Shown: piece by piece, positions 1 through 9,857 of the stretch | How positions within the stretch are numbered: position 1 is the first letter of the stretch | Layout: each line of letters opens with the position of its first letter | Made by a program: the position numbers and the translations under genes | Notes under the pieces: model-generated | The model's input: only the letters and a program-made list of their open reading frames with translations | What the model was told of the DNA's origin: nothing | Databases searched by the model: none | Assembly (NCBI GenBank): GCA_023678885.1 | Contig: CM043009.1 | Coordinates: forward strand, 20,081,117-20,145,116 | Direction: 5' to 3' | Length of the DNA: 64,000 bases | Source of the DNA: Pogostemon cablin | Taxonomy: Eukaryota; Streptophyta; Magnoliopsida; Lamiales; Lamiaceae

Positions 1-754
1 TCTGATGACTTATTTCCAGTTGAGTCTATAGAAGAGAAATCGACAAATCACTTGAGAAATATTAATTTGGTTTCTTGTAAGATCTTAAAGGGACCTTCTT
101 TTTGCATATTGAATATAGATGAATTCTCGGTACTGCATTAAGTAATGCTGTATAATATACACTCTCTCTCGTCTACCTCCATAACTTGGCCATTCTTCTA
201 AAGAGAGAAATCACAATTTTATTCCATGGAGAGAGAGGGATTGAGATATTTTGGTCACAATACTTCACAGTCAATAAGGTTAAAATTAGATGATCATTGA
301 ATTTGCTAAGACCAGAATCCAATTAGTAACTGAACTATATCAACACTTATGTGCCTAATCAATGCCTAGAATCTCCATTTTCTCATTTGATTTCTTATCA
401 ATCAGTTAAAAGAGTTTGATTTTCTTTTCCTTCCAAGAACTAATTGCATTTAACTGTGATGACTTGTTTTCTCATTGTGGTGCCTTTTTTTCGGTATATT
501 TAGTCTTTTGTTAGCTCCTGACATCATTTTTCATTTACATCACAATATGATTTCTGCTTCCATGATCATATAGTCGGTTGTCATCAGCAAATTCATGCTG
601 TTGTTACTTGTTTCCTAGTCTTCTCATTGAATGCTGACAGTGTTATAATAATGTGTCATTACATGTCCAAGTGCTAGATTTAAAGTTCATTCATTATATG
701 ATTCTAACTATCATCCAACATGAACTCTATTCATGACAGGTTCCACCAGGCAAA
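1..754 (+). other. Leader/5' UTR intron region of the NRPD7-like gene
   Basis: No coding frame of note is visible here. The stretch is T-rich like a plant intron and ends in a good 3' splice acceptor (TTCATGACAG, last G at 740), only 14 bases before the start codon at 755. I infer that most of it is a 5' UTR intron and that the first non-coding exon and promoter lie further left, perhaps outside the window. Confidence 0.5.
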
Positions 755-1285
755 ATGTTTCTTCAAACACAGTTGTCGTGGAATGTGGAGATTCCTGCTG
801 AGAACCTCGATGCCGAAGGATTGATTCTTCAAAAGGCGATTTTGGTTCGCCTTCTAGACGACTTTGCCTTGAAAAAAGCCTCCAGAGACATAGGCTACTT
901 CATCGCGGTAACAACTCTAGACCACATCAGGCAGGGAATAGTTAGGCAGCACTCAGCTGACCTACTCTTTCCCGTTGATTTTAGTTGCATCACTTTCAAG
1001 ATGTTCCCCGGAGAGATCTTGGAGGGCGTTGTTCACAAAATACTGAAGCATGGCGTCTTCCTAAGATGTGGCCCTGCTGATAAAGTGTACATGTCTCTCC
1101 ACAAAATGGTCGACTATCAATATGTGCCCGGGGAGAGCCCGTATTTCAGGAACGACAATGCATCAAAAATCGAGAAAGGCACGTTGGTGCGATTCGTGGT
1201 GCTTGCTGAGAAGTACGACGAGGCGGAGAAAGATTTTCGAGCCGTTGTGAGCTTGGAGGGTGATCATCTTGGTCCCATTTCCTAG
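755..1285 (+). CDS. NRPD7: DNA-directed RNA polymerase IV/V subunit 7-like (Rpb7 family)
   Basis: A single-exon frame of 176 aa. It reads as an Rpb7/Rpo7-family stalk subunit: residues 1 to about 75 form the N-terminal tip domain (starts MFLQTQLSW, then FPVDFSCITFKMFPGEILEG), followed by an S1/OB-like half (GVVHKILKHGVFLRCGP ... VRFVVLAEKYDEAEKDFRAV) and the family ending LEGDHLGPIS. The wording matches the plant Pol IV/Pol V version (IPAE, FKMF-GEI, PGE-P) better than the Pol II version. In Arabidopsis these subunits pair with subunit 4 on the stalk and serve RNA-directed DNA methylation in the nucleus. The start is chosen because it aligns with the family N-terminus and follows the acceptor at 740. 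An intron-free CDS is usual for this subunit. Sequence alone does not separate NRPD7 from NRPE7 or a shared subunit. Confidence 0.86.
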   Translation: MFLQTQLSWNVEIPAENLDAEGLILQKAILVRLLDDFALKKASRDIGYFIAVTTLDHIRQGIVRQHSADLLFPVDFSCITFKMFPGEILEGVVHKILKHGVFLRCGPADKVYMSLHKMVDYQYVPGESPYFRNDNASKIEKGTLVRFVVLAEKYDEAEKDFRAVVSLEGDHLGPIS

Positions 1286-1742
1286 GTCACATTTCTTCTC
1301 TGTTTTCTGTATTTTAGATATTATTATCATTATGTTAAAATGAAATTTGAAAAAAAAAAAATGAATTGGTGATGTTGTGTTTAAGTTTTCTGACTTGGGA
1401 TGTAAAGTTTGGACCCAACTATAATTCGAGTAAATTAAACCATCGATCGCCAATTTTTGCATTTTGCAACAACTTGGTTTTCAATTAATCTTGCAAAATT
1501 TTTATGACAACATTAATTAGTCATCACTTTTTGCGATTTGTGACAACTTAATATTCAATTTCGGGTAACTAAATGATAAATCGGAGTATATATACATTTG
1601 TTTTTACGCTTTAAGAATAAGCATATACTCCATGTATTTACAATGACTTTTTTACAATTTAGGATTTGAAAAAAAGATGTTTCACCTATTAATTTAGATT
1701 TCAAAGACGACATGAAAGCTGATGAGACTATTTTACTATTTT
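1286..1742. other. 3' flank of the NRPD7-like gene, AT-rich
   Basis: Probable 3' UTR followed by AT-rich spacer. No convincing reading frame or structured element is visible apart from an A-run near 1350. The reverse-strand frame here is a shadow of the gene. Confidence 0.4.
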
Positions 1743-1931
1743 TTAATTATATCATTTTTATTAAAACAGTTATCACTAATCTTTAAAAATATACCTATTA
1801 CATTTCAGAGCAATGCAAACAATATCTATTTACATTCTTAATTATATCATTTTTATTAAAACAGTTATCACTAATCTTTAAAAATATACCTATTACATTT
1901 CAGAGCAATGCAAACAATATCTATTTACATT
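1743..1931. repeat. 95-bp direct tandem duplication
   Basis: Two adjacent copies of a roughly 95-bp AT-rich unit begin at 1743 and 1838 (both open TTAATTATATCATTTTTATT and close TATCTATTTACATT). Nearly every base is identical, so the duplication is recent or well conserved. Confidence 0.9.
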
Positions 1932-2029
1932 TGTGAACAACCTAAAAACTGTAAAATCACTCAACCCAATAATCCCACAATCAAAATCACCCAACCCAAT
2001 AACCTCACAATCACACAGGAGCCGTTGTG

Positions 2030-2665
2030 TCATTTTTGTATATTATTTGTACTACTAATTATATAATTGACATATAATCATTTCGTATATCATTTGTACT
2101 ATTAATTGTAATATTGACACATAATCAGGAAAAAAATCAAATCGTTATCCATAGTGTTGATATTTTTCTTTTAAAGTATAATTTCTCTCTCTTTCCTATG
2201 TGTCATTTATCCAAAGATGAGACACGGGATGTTACTACTAATTGTATGATTGACACGTAATCAGGAAAGAAAATTCAATCATAATTTCTCTCTCCCATGT
2301 GTCATTCATCCAAAGGTGAGACATGGGATGTTACTACTAATTGTATGATTGACATGTAATCAGGAAAGAAAATCCAATCATTACTCATAGCGTTGATATT
2401 TCGTTATCCATAGTGTTGATATTTTTCTTTAAGGGTATAATTTTTATCTCTCCTATGTGTCATTCATCCAACGTTGAGACACAGGATGTTACTACTAATT
2501 GTATGATTGACAAGCAATCAAGAAAGAAAATCCAATCATTACCTATAGTGTTGATATTTCGTTATCCATAATTTTTTTTTATTTTTCTTTTAGGGTATAA
2601 TTTCTCTCTCTCTCCTATGTGTCATTCATCAAACGGTATGATACAGAATGTTATCCTAAAATGGA
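2030..2665. repeat. Minisatellite-like array of variable 99-158 bp units
   Basis: The phrase ACTAATTGTATGATTGACA recurs at about 2238, 2337 and 2495, with diverged forms near 2055 and 2101. Each is followed by AATCAGGAAAGAAAAT, then CATAGTGTTGATATT or TTTCTCTCTC, then ATGTGTCATTCATCC and GAGACA-GGATGTTACT. The spacing varies between units because internal segments are gained or lost. No coding potential. Confidence 0.75.
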
Positions 2666-2739
2666 ATAGGGAATCCGAATCGACTCACAATACACTTTAA
2701 TTTAAAAAATATTATTCATACCTAGCTCACATGAAATAG

Positions 2740-3260
2740 TTCACTACATTGTTGTCACTTTTTATGATTTTATCATGCACACTAATGTACGGATGAGTAT
2801 CGTTTAGTAATACTTAAATACGCTATCTACTAATTACTGACCCTAATTATTATGATAAAAAATATTTCAACAAAAATACGCGATTAAATATAATATTTAT
2901 ACATACGCGATAAATTGAAGTACATTAGTGTGCATTCTTGAGAGAGAAACAAAAAATACACGATTAAATTTAAGAAATGAGTTGTTATAATTATCCTTAA
3001 ATCACCCATTGTTTTACCTAATTTAGTGCAAATTAGTATTCAATGAAACTATTGTTAAGTACATTAGTGTGCATTCTTAAGAGAGAGATAGAAATTGTGC
3101 GATTAAATTTAAGAACTTAATCAACCTACGAATGTACAGTATTTTGCATCATTGAGAGAGAAACAGAAAATTCATGATTAAATTAAAGAAATAGTTGCTA
3201 TAATTATCATTAAATCTCTCACCCATTAATATTCAATTAAACTAGTGTTAAGTGCAAATA
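2740..3260. repeat. Degenerate repeat family with TACATTAGTGTGCATTC core (copy A)
   Basis: The core TACATTAGTGTGCATTCTT followed by GAGAGAGAAACA and GATTAAATTTAAGAAA recurs near 2921, 3060 and, diverged, 3134. The block opens with CACACTAATGTACGGATGAG and TTTAGTAATACTTAAATACG. The same opening and core, with the core inverted, occur at about 43870-44520, so this is a dispersed family rather than a local array. Confidence 0.65.
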
Positions 3261-4441
3261 TTGAATATTAATCGTTGTAAATAAAGGCAATGCAAAAAAA
3301 ATAAAACGAAGTTGTTTATTCATCAGTAATTATATTAGATCAATATATTTATTAGTAATTAGGTTATATATACACATAATAAAAATAAACCCTATAATTA
3401 ACATTCCTCATATTATAAATAAAATAATTAATTTTATTAACATAATAGATATGTTGGGGAACCTCCGCCTCGCCGTCGAAAAAAATTGCCGGAAAACAAA
3501 ACGGGTTCAGATATCAAATAATCAAGGAAATTACTTAATCAAGCAGGAAAACATCAGAGGTTAGCTTCGATAATGATAATAATATTAAAAATTAATAATA
3601 TAAATATTACATAAATTATTTATAATATTATTGATTATTATAATTATTTAATATAATATATAATATATTAATTGAGATTTTTTTCTCGTGTTATCTTCGG
3701 GGGCCTCCTCACAATAAAAAGCGTATATATCAAATCGTGGTTTATTTTATTTTAATTTAATTATTTATTTAAATTAATTTAATTATATTGAAATATTATT
3801 TACAAATCTACATCTAAAAATAAATCTTTAAAATATTTGATTTCTCTTAATGGTTAACTATTTGATTTGATATGATTATTTTAACTTTCATTTCTTTAAT
3901 CTACAACAAAAAATAAATGTTTAAAAGAGAGGATAAATTTTGTAAGAGATCATTCCATATAAGCCAGTACTTGAGACTGATAAAACGTGAAAATATTATT
4001 AATGAAAAGTGATATTCGATGAAAAATAATAATGACGCAGTGAACTATTTGGTGAACAATTTATAATGTAATACTCAATCGACGAGAATGAATAATAATA
4101 CAGTGAACAATGAATAATTTATAATATAAATAAAAAATAATAAAATTTTATAATATAAAAGTGATAATAATGTTATCACTTTTTATCCATCTCACTCAAT
4201 GTGAGACGAGTCTTTGCCAAAAAGAAATCATAAAATATAAATAATTTTTTTTAATTATTCATTAATCGTGTAGTTTGAATCCCCTTATAAATAAGGTTTC
4301 CTGTTGTTCATTCAATAGCATATAAGATTTAAAAAAAAAAAAAAAACATCATGTGTATTTATACCTTAACTTAATTCGCTATACCTTTAACTTTAATTTT
4401 ATAATTTAATTTTAGAGTTGGTATTGCGTGTCCCGGACACA
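3261..4441. other. AT-rich spacer with a degraded MITE
   Basis: Very AT-rich, no gene. A short GC-richer patch at about 3452-3500 looks like a fragment of something longer that I cannot name. Between about 3947 and 4220 lie the phrases GTGATAATAATGTTATCAC and CTCAATGTGAGACGAGTCTTTG, typical of the GAGAC/GTCTTGTG-ended MITE family seen more completely at 7766-8454. Confidence 0.4.
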
Positions 4442-4446
4442 CCGTG

Positions 4447-6031
4447 TGATTGGTCGTATATAGTTGGGATGATCAATTAAAGAATTTATCAAACCCAAGG
4501 GAGGAACATGCTAGAGTTTAAGCGATCTCAAGTTTATTGTGATTTTATAAGGACCATAGAATGGGATGGAGGATAAGTATGCAAGTGAATGCACTTACTC
4601 TAATGCAAATAATAAAATAAATGCAAGATAAATTGGGTTCCAAATGATGCAAGGACTAGATTAGCAACAAGATAAGTAATTATGCAATTAATTCTAATCT
4701 CTCTTGGACATAGCATATGAGCAATCACTAATTCCACCTAAACTCTCTCTCGAAATGGATCCAAAAGCACAAAGGATCTTGACCAAAATAAACACTTCCC
4801 ACTAGGTACTAATTACTCTACGAGTTCCCTAATGAGGTACTAAATCATAGGCAATATTTCCTTTTAAGTACTATGAATTCATTAATGGTTTGGGTCCCCT
4901 CATTTAACCAACCAACCTCTAAATTAAGCTAATTAAATGTTCTATCAAAGTTTCTAAAACTAGAAGGATATCTCTATCTCATTCTAAATTAATACACATG
5001 ACGTGTATGATGAAATGATTCAATGAATTATCCTAAACACACAATTGATTTCTCAATCTAATCACATGCCCATGACAATTAATCACACATATCATCATAT
5101 AAATCAAGCAATGAACAATCAATGATAGAAATAACACAAAGCCCATTCAAGATTAAAATCCAATTGCATAAAAACTAAATTATCAAACACCAATCATGAG
5201 ACTAATCTCACAAAGGAGATTAACCTATCATAGTCTTAGAAAAAACAACATAGACAATTGAATCTACAAATCCCGTGATCAAACTATAAAGAAGTTCATA
5301 AAAATTAGAAATAGATTTCCCTTTTGAAGTGTCTTCAATGGAAATCTCCTTCTTCTTCTTGCAATCTTCACTCTTCCTTACTTCCTTGATCACTTGGATG
5401 GTGAATTTGATGGAGAAGATCAAGTGTAGGTGTATGGAATGAAGGGTAGATGGAATGGAGGGTAAAGTGTGTGAAAAATTGTGTGAATTAGATGTAGATT
5501 AGATCCAGGAACAATTTTGCCTAATTTTTATGTCAAATGATGTATTTGTGGGCCTAGAACCTTCTGGAAAACGTACAGATCCAAAAACTGACTTTTGACC
5601 GAACACGGGTCGTGTTCGGTACACGGGTCGAGCTCGGTAGCGCAGTCTCACTGTTTCATGCATAACTTCCACATCCGAAATCCGATTTGAGTGATTCTTG
5701 CGCTCACGCGATTCTCTCTTACTTGCCTTTCTATCCATATAAGGATCTGACAGAAAGTCCAAAATTTGAAAGTATAACAAGTCGTGCAAAGTAGCATACC
5801 ATTTCAATCATAATTTCCTCGTTTGGACTCCGAATTGAGCTCTGTTTTTTTCTATGCCTTTTTTTTTCGCGTCTAGAATCCATTTTTACCTGAAAATCAT
5901 AAGTTTAAATTATTTTCATACATTTCCATAAAAACATAAAATACAGCCAAAATACACAAAAATACGGATAAAATAATACGAAAACGGATATAAAAAAGGC
6001 ACTAAAATTTCGGTGAAAATATCACTCATCA
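4447..6031 (-). mobile_element. Solo LTR with perfect 5-bp target duplication
   Basis: The 1585-bp element starts TGATTGGTCG and ends ATATCACTCATCA, i.e. TG...CA termini with a TGAT/ATCA inverted end. It is flanked on both sides by the same five bases, CCGTG (4442-4446 and 6032-6036). No gag/pol frame and no second LTR are present, which is the signature of a solo LTR left by unequal recombination. The minus strand, opening TGATGAGTGATATTTTCACCG, is the likely transcribed orientation by comparison with common plant Ty3/gypsy LTRs (recollection, not search). Reading frames inside it (for example 5499-5807 minus) are not considered genes. It split an older CCGTGCGCC-containing repeat, so that repeat predates the insertion. 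Confidence 0.85.
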
Positions 6032-7045
6032 CCGTGCGCCTTTAGAATTTAGTATTATGGGTAAGGATACATTTTTTTATTTTAAAGGGTATAACACTTT
6101 AATTAATAAGGATACATCATTTTGTTCTAGAGGGTATACACTTTTCATTAATATTTTTTTTATTTTTCTTCAGAAAATAAAGGGTACTCATCTTTATACT
6201 AAATGGTCTACAATTTAATACAAAATTTTAAAGCGGACGGAATGTGTCACGTGCGCCCGGGTGCACACAAGTTTTTGCTTTAATTTTATGTAATGTAAAT
6301 TTTTTTAACTTTAATAAAATAATTATTTATAATATAATAACAAAAATGAAATGGGTATATCTTGTGTGAGATTATCTCACCAGAATTCTTATATGAGACG
6401 AATAAAAAATGATAAAAATTAATATAGTAATTATTACTTTTTACATAAGCTCTGATTTTTTAAACACCCATCTATTTCCTTTGTTAATTAATAAAAACAT
6501 TTTTAGATATTTTCACTCATTTTTCTTAATTTAAATAATTTTCGTATTTTTCTCTTGTTTTCATTCTGATTTTTTAAACACCCATCTATTTCCTTTGTTA
6601 ATTAATTAAAACATTTTTAGATGGCAAAAGCTTGTGTGTGCCCGGCCACACGGAGCACATTCCGTGTGCCTTTAGATTTTTGTGCTAAATTGTATACCTT
6701 TTAGTATAAAGATGTGTACTCTTTATTTTACAAGACAAAAACTTGTGTGTGCCCGGGCGCAGAAGCATACTCCACGTGCCTTTAGAATTTTGTGTTAAAT
6801 TGTATACCCTTTAGTATAAATATGTGTACCCTTTATTTTCTGAAGAAAAATAAAAAAAAATTTAATGAAAAGTGTATACCCTTTATAACAGAATGGTGTA
6901 CCCTTATTAATTAAAGTGTATACCCTTTAGAACAAAATAATGTACCCTTATCCATAATACTAAATTCTAAACGCGCACGCAAACCTCACTCTTTTTAGAT
7001 TTCACTCTATTGAGAGATTTCACTCACACAAGTCTTTGCCAAATT
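6032..7045. repeat. Large imperfect inverted-repeat (foldback-like) element
   Basis: The arm at about 6037-6283 (CGCCTTTAGAATTTAGTATT ... GTGCGCCCGGGTGCACACAAG) is closely repeated in reverse complement at about 6728-6980 (AACTTGTGTGTGCCCGGGCG ... ATACTAAATTCTAAACGCGC). Both arms share a string of GGGTATA/TATACCC blocks. The spacer (6284-6727) contains a partial further copy starting GGCAAAAGCTTGTGTGTGCC at 6623. The segment 6354-7042 is also bounded by TCTTGTGTGAGA and CTCACACAAGTCTTTG, ends typical of the MITE family at 7766. Non-coding. Confidence 0.65.
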
Positions 7046-7502
7046 AAATATATTAATTATTAATATTAGATTTGATAAAAGCTCAACTTGTCTTGGTTAA
7101 TTAGTTTCCTGCTTGATCAGTCATTTTTGTTTATCACCAAGATTGAAAAGCAAAGAAGTAATGAGGCGAGGGAGAAGCTGCCATCAATGTAATATTTTTG
7201 GGCTAATAAAATGAGTTAGTTCATGCCCAAATTAATTTGAGCTTAGTATTACATGTTGTAAAATTTAATATAATAATTTATACTCTTAATTTTCAAAGAA
7301 AAAAACTTAATTTTTTTAATCAACATTTATATATACTATTCATATTTCTATCAATTTTTTTCATGAAAAAATTATACCCTTACTGATTACTAAAATATAT
7401 ACCCTTTACACAAATTGTTATACCCTATATGTCTTGTGCACTTAGGACACAAGAGACTAATTCATCAATCAAATACATCTTTTAATAAAAATAAATAAAT
7501 AA
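7046..7502. other. AT-rich spacer, no feature recognised
   Basis: Contains scattered TATACCCTT phrases that look like fragments of the preceding inverted-repeat family. No gene or RNA is evident. Confidence 0.35.
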
Positions 7503-7504
7503 TA

Positions 7505-7744
7505 CTCCCTCCGTCCCATAACAAGGTACGCGTTTCACTATTCCTGACATCCGCTTAAAATGCATCAATTTCCTCTATTTAATAAAAAAAGTACACAATA
7601 TGACTCACCATTTCCCTCTAATACAATTACCCAACTTATCTATAATAATAATACTCCTTAATTTACGTTCAAAAAGCAAATAAAAACCTTAGAATCGTCC
7701 ACGTGCAAACAGCAAACGCGTACCTTTTTATGGGACGGAGGGAG
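7505..7744. mobile_element. Stowaway-type MITE, 240 bp
   Basis: Starts CTCCCTCCGTCCCATAA and ends TTATGGGACGGAGGGAG, a perfect terminal inverted repeat with the Stowaway consensus CTCCCTCCGT. It is flanked on each side by the dinucleotide TA (7503-7504, 7745-7746), the mariner-type target duplication. No coding capacity; such elements are mobilised in trans by Tc1/mariner transposases. Confidence 0.95.
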
Positions 7745-7765
7745 TACTCTTATTAATTAAAATAA

Positions 7766-8454
7766 GGGTATGTCTTGCGTAAGACCGTCTCACGTGAGAT
7801 CATTTTTTACTTTTTAAAATAGTTATCACTTTCGATATAAAATGTTATCACTTTTTATTTATACTAAAAATTGCTCATGAAATAATATTATCATCACTTT
7901 TCATTAATGAGAGGGACTAGGGTACAACCAAGAGCACCAGTTCAATTGGTACACTCTTGGTCCCCACGCTTCTTAATTAATTCCTACTCCATTATTAATG
8001 TTGTTTTTATTTTATTTTTAAATTTATTTTATTTAAATGACTATTATGCCCTAAACCATAGGGATAAATTATACTCTAAACCACAAGGGTAAAATTATAA
8101 TTATACCTTAAACCCTAAACTCTAGGGATAAATTATACCCTAAACCACAAAGGTAAAATTACAATTATACCCTAAACCTAGAGATAAATTATACCCTAAA
8201 CCACAAGGGCAAAATTACAATTATATCTCTAAAATTAAATTAATAATAAAAAACAAAAAAAAATACAGTAACAGCAACTGTTTAAAAAAAAGAGGAGGAA
8301 AACACACGAAGGAAGGAGGTTGTACATTTTGGAATTGGTAGGATAGTTGTATTCTAGTCTTTACCTTCATTAATTTATTATCACTTTTCTATATAAAAGT
8401 TATCACTTTCTGGCCGTCTCACCTAAGCGATACGGTCTCACACAAGTCTTTCCC
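7766..8454. mobile_element. MITE with GTCTTG-GTGAGACCG type ends, carrying an inner insertion
   Basis: The left end GGGTATGTCTTGCGTAAGACCG is matched in inverted form by the right end CGGTCTCACACAAGTCTTTCCC. Short GTTATCACTTT motifs lie just inside both ends. The middle (about 7909-8340) is unlike the flanks and holds a tandem repeat, so it is probably an insertion. Related but degraded copies occur near 3947-4220, 6354-7042 and 62775-63030. Superfamily not determined because no clean target duplication was seen. Confidence 0.6.
8040..8226. repeat. About 60-bp tandem repeat with telomere-like CCCTAAACC
   Basis: Roughly three copies of a unit built from AGGGATAAATTATACCCTAA, ACCACAAGGGTAAAATTACA and ATTATACC are read in order, with small deletions between copies. 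The CCCTAAA strings resemble telomere repeats but the rest of the unit does not. Confidence 0.7.
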
Positions 8455-8609
8455 TTAAAATAAATATATTTTAGGATAAAATATAATATTCTCAAATATT
8501 TTTGTGCTAGATTTACTCTCTAAAAATATATAATATTCTTATAATTTTGGATAAAAATAAAATGAAAGCCTCCAATTAAAATAGGACTTAATTATCCTTT
8601 ATTATTTCT

Positions 8610-8617
8610 TATAAATA
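8610..8617 (+). promoter_or_regulatory. CUL1: Candidate TATA box of CUL1
   Basis: TATAAATA followed by AAGGAGTAGG, about 200 bases upstream of the 5' UTR intron donor at 8828. Transcription would be expected to start near 8640-8650. The placement fits a leader exon of about 180 bases rich in TCTCTC and AGAAAAA. Confidence 0.55.
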
Positions 8618-8827
8618 AAGGAGTAGGAAAGAGCTTGTTATCGTATAGCGGTGGAATCAGAAGCTCACAGTTTTGGGCAAAAATTGGAATTACGAAAACC
8701 TAAATCAGTATATAATGCGCATACGACGAACAAATTGAAAAAGAAAAACGCTGAGAAAAACACAAGAAAAAAGATCGAGAGAGGGATTCACATCTCATCA
8801 AATTCTCTCTCCTCCTCAGCTCCTCAG

Positions 8828-9857
8828 GTATTTTCTCTCTCTCTATATATGCATATGCGTACTCTCTATGCCTTTGTAGTCGCCGTGTATCCTTTTCTGG
8901 GTTAATTTTTGGTCGGTTCATTGATGAGAATTCGCTGTGTGTTGTTGTATTCGATTGTTTGTTGGACTGGTTGCGTGCTATTCGATTTTGGATTTGAGGC
9001 GTTCGGTTGATTGGAATTTCGGGGATTGGTTAGGGTTCTCCTGAGTTTCCGCTTTCTGCTTTCTGTTTGTGTTTAGGGTTTTGTATTTTCGATTGTTATG
9101 GTTTTGGAGTTCTTTTGGGGATCGTTTAATGGCCCTTACTTTTAACATCTTCTTTTCTTCGAGAGATTTTTGGAGTCCCGAATTTGAGGCGTGAGTGGTT
9201 CGTTCGTTGACACATCACCTGCGTGTTAATATTGTAAATCATCTTCTATGCATTGTTCTATTCTTGAAATATTTGTTAGTTCCATCTCAGGAGGTTTAAC
9301 AGCTAGCGGGTTTTGAAGATTTAGATCGGAAAATATTAGGTCGTAAAGTGGAGTCCATTAATATTGATGGATGATGCCTTTTCAAGTTATATTTTCTCCT
9401 TTTGTCGATTGTTTGGGTTGTTGTATGTTGCTGTTGGATAACTGTAGGTTGCTTATTGAGGTTTACCATGAATCCATGATACTCTTTTGTTTAGTTTATC
9501 ATTCTTCTTTGTGCAAAGACATTTTTATCTTTCTGTTTGATTGTTAAAACTTCAATAGATTTACCTATTTTGTATTATAAATCACTATCGTTCTTGGTAC
9601 ATATATGAAGATAGACGTGACAATTCATGATCTTATTAGCAAATATATCTGTTTGAAACACAATACTATTAGTGTGCTCTTAATTAATCCCGTTCATTTA
9701 ATATTTTATTTTTGTACCGTTTATTCTTTTTACATTTCAGGCTTTAGTTGGCTGCAGGTTCTGTAATGCTCTTAACCTAGTACCTTTTTGTGTCTATGTG
9801 GCAGCTTTAGCACTTGTCTTAGTGCTTGCTTGTTGTTGGTCTTGGCTGTTACAGAAG
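8828..9857 (+). other. CUL1: 5' UTR intron of CUL1
   Basis: A donor (CTCAG|GTATTT) at 8828 opens a T-rich stretch of about 1 kb. Three acceptors are plausible before the start codon: ACATTTCAG ending 9740, TATGTGGCAG ending 9804 and GCTGTTACAG ending 9854; the last leaves only AAG before the ATG and has the best pyrimidine tract. A long leader intron is common in plant housekeeping genes and can raise expression. A TTAGGGTTT telo-box sits inside at 9073-9081. The upstream in-frame GTG reading is not considered a start. Confidence 0.6.

Noticed and set aside
5499..5807. 102-codon minus-strand frame
   Set aside because: Lies wholly inside the solo LTR and has no recognisable domain.
8651..8905. 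84-codon frame in the CUL1 leader
   Set aside because: Starts with GTG, crosses the 5' UTR splice donor and has no motif.
9798..9857. GTG start giving a hydrophobic N-terminal extension to CUL1
   Set aside because: CUL1 is a soluble nuclear/cytosolic protein, and the extension lies in the leader intron or 5' UTR; family alignment supports ATG 9858.
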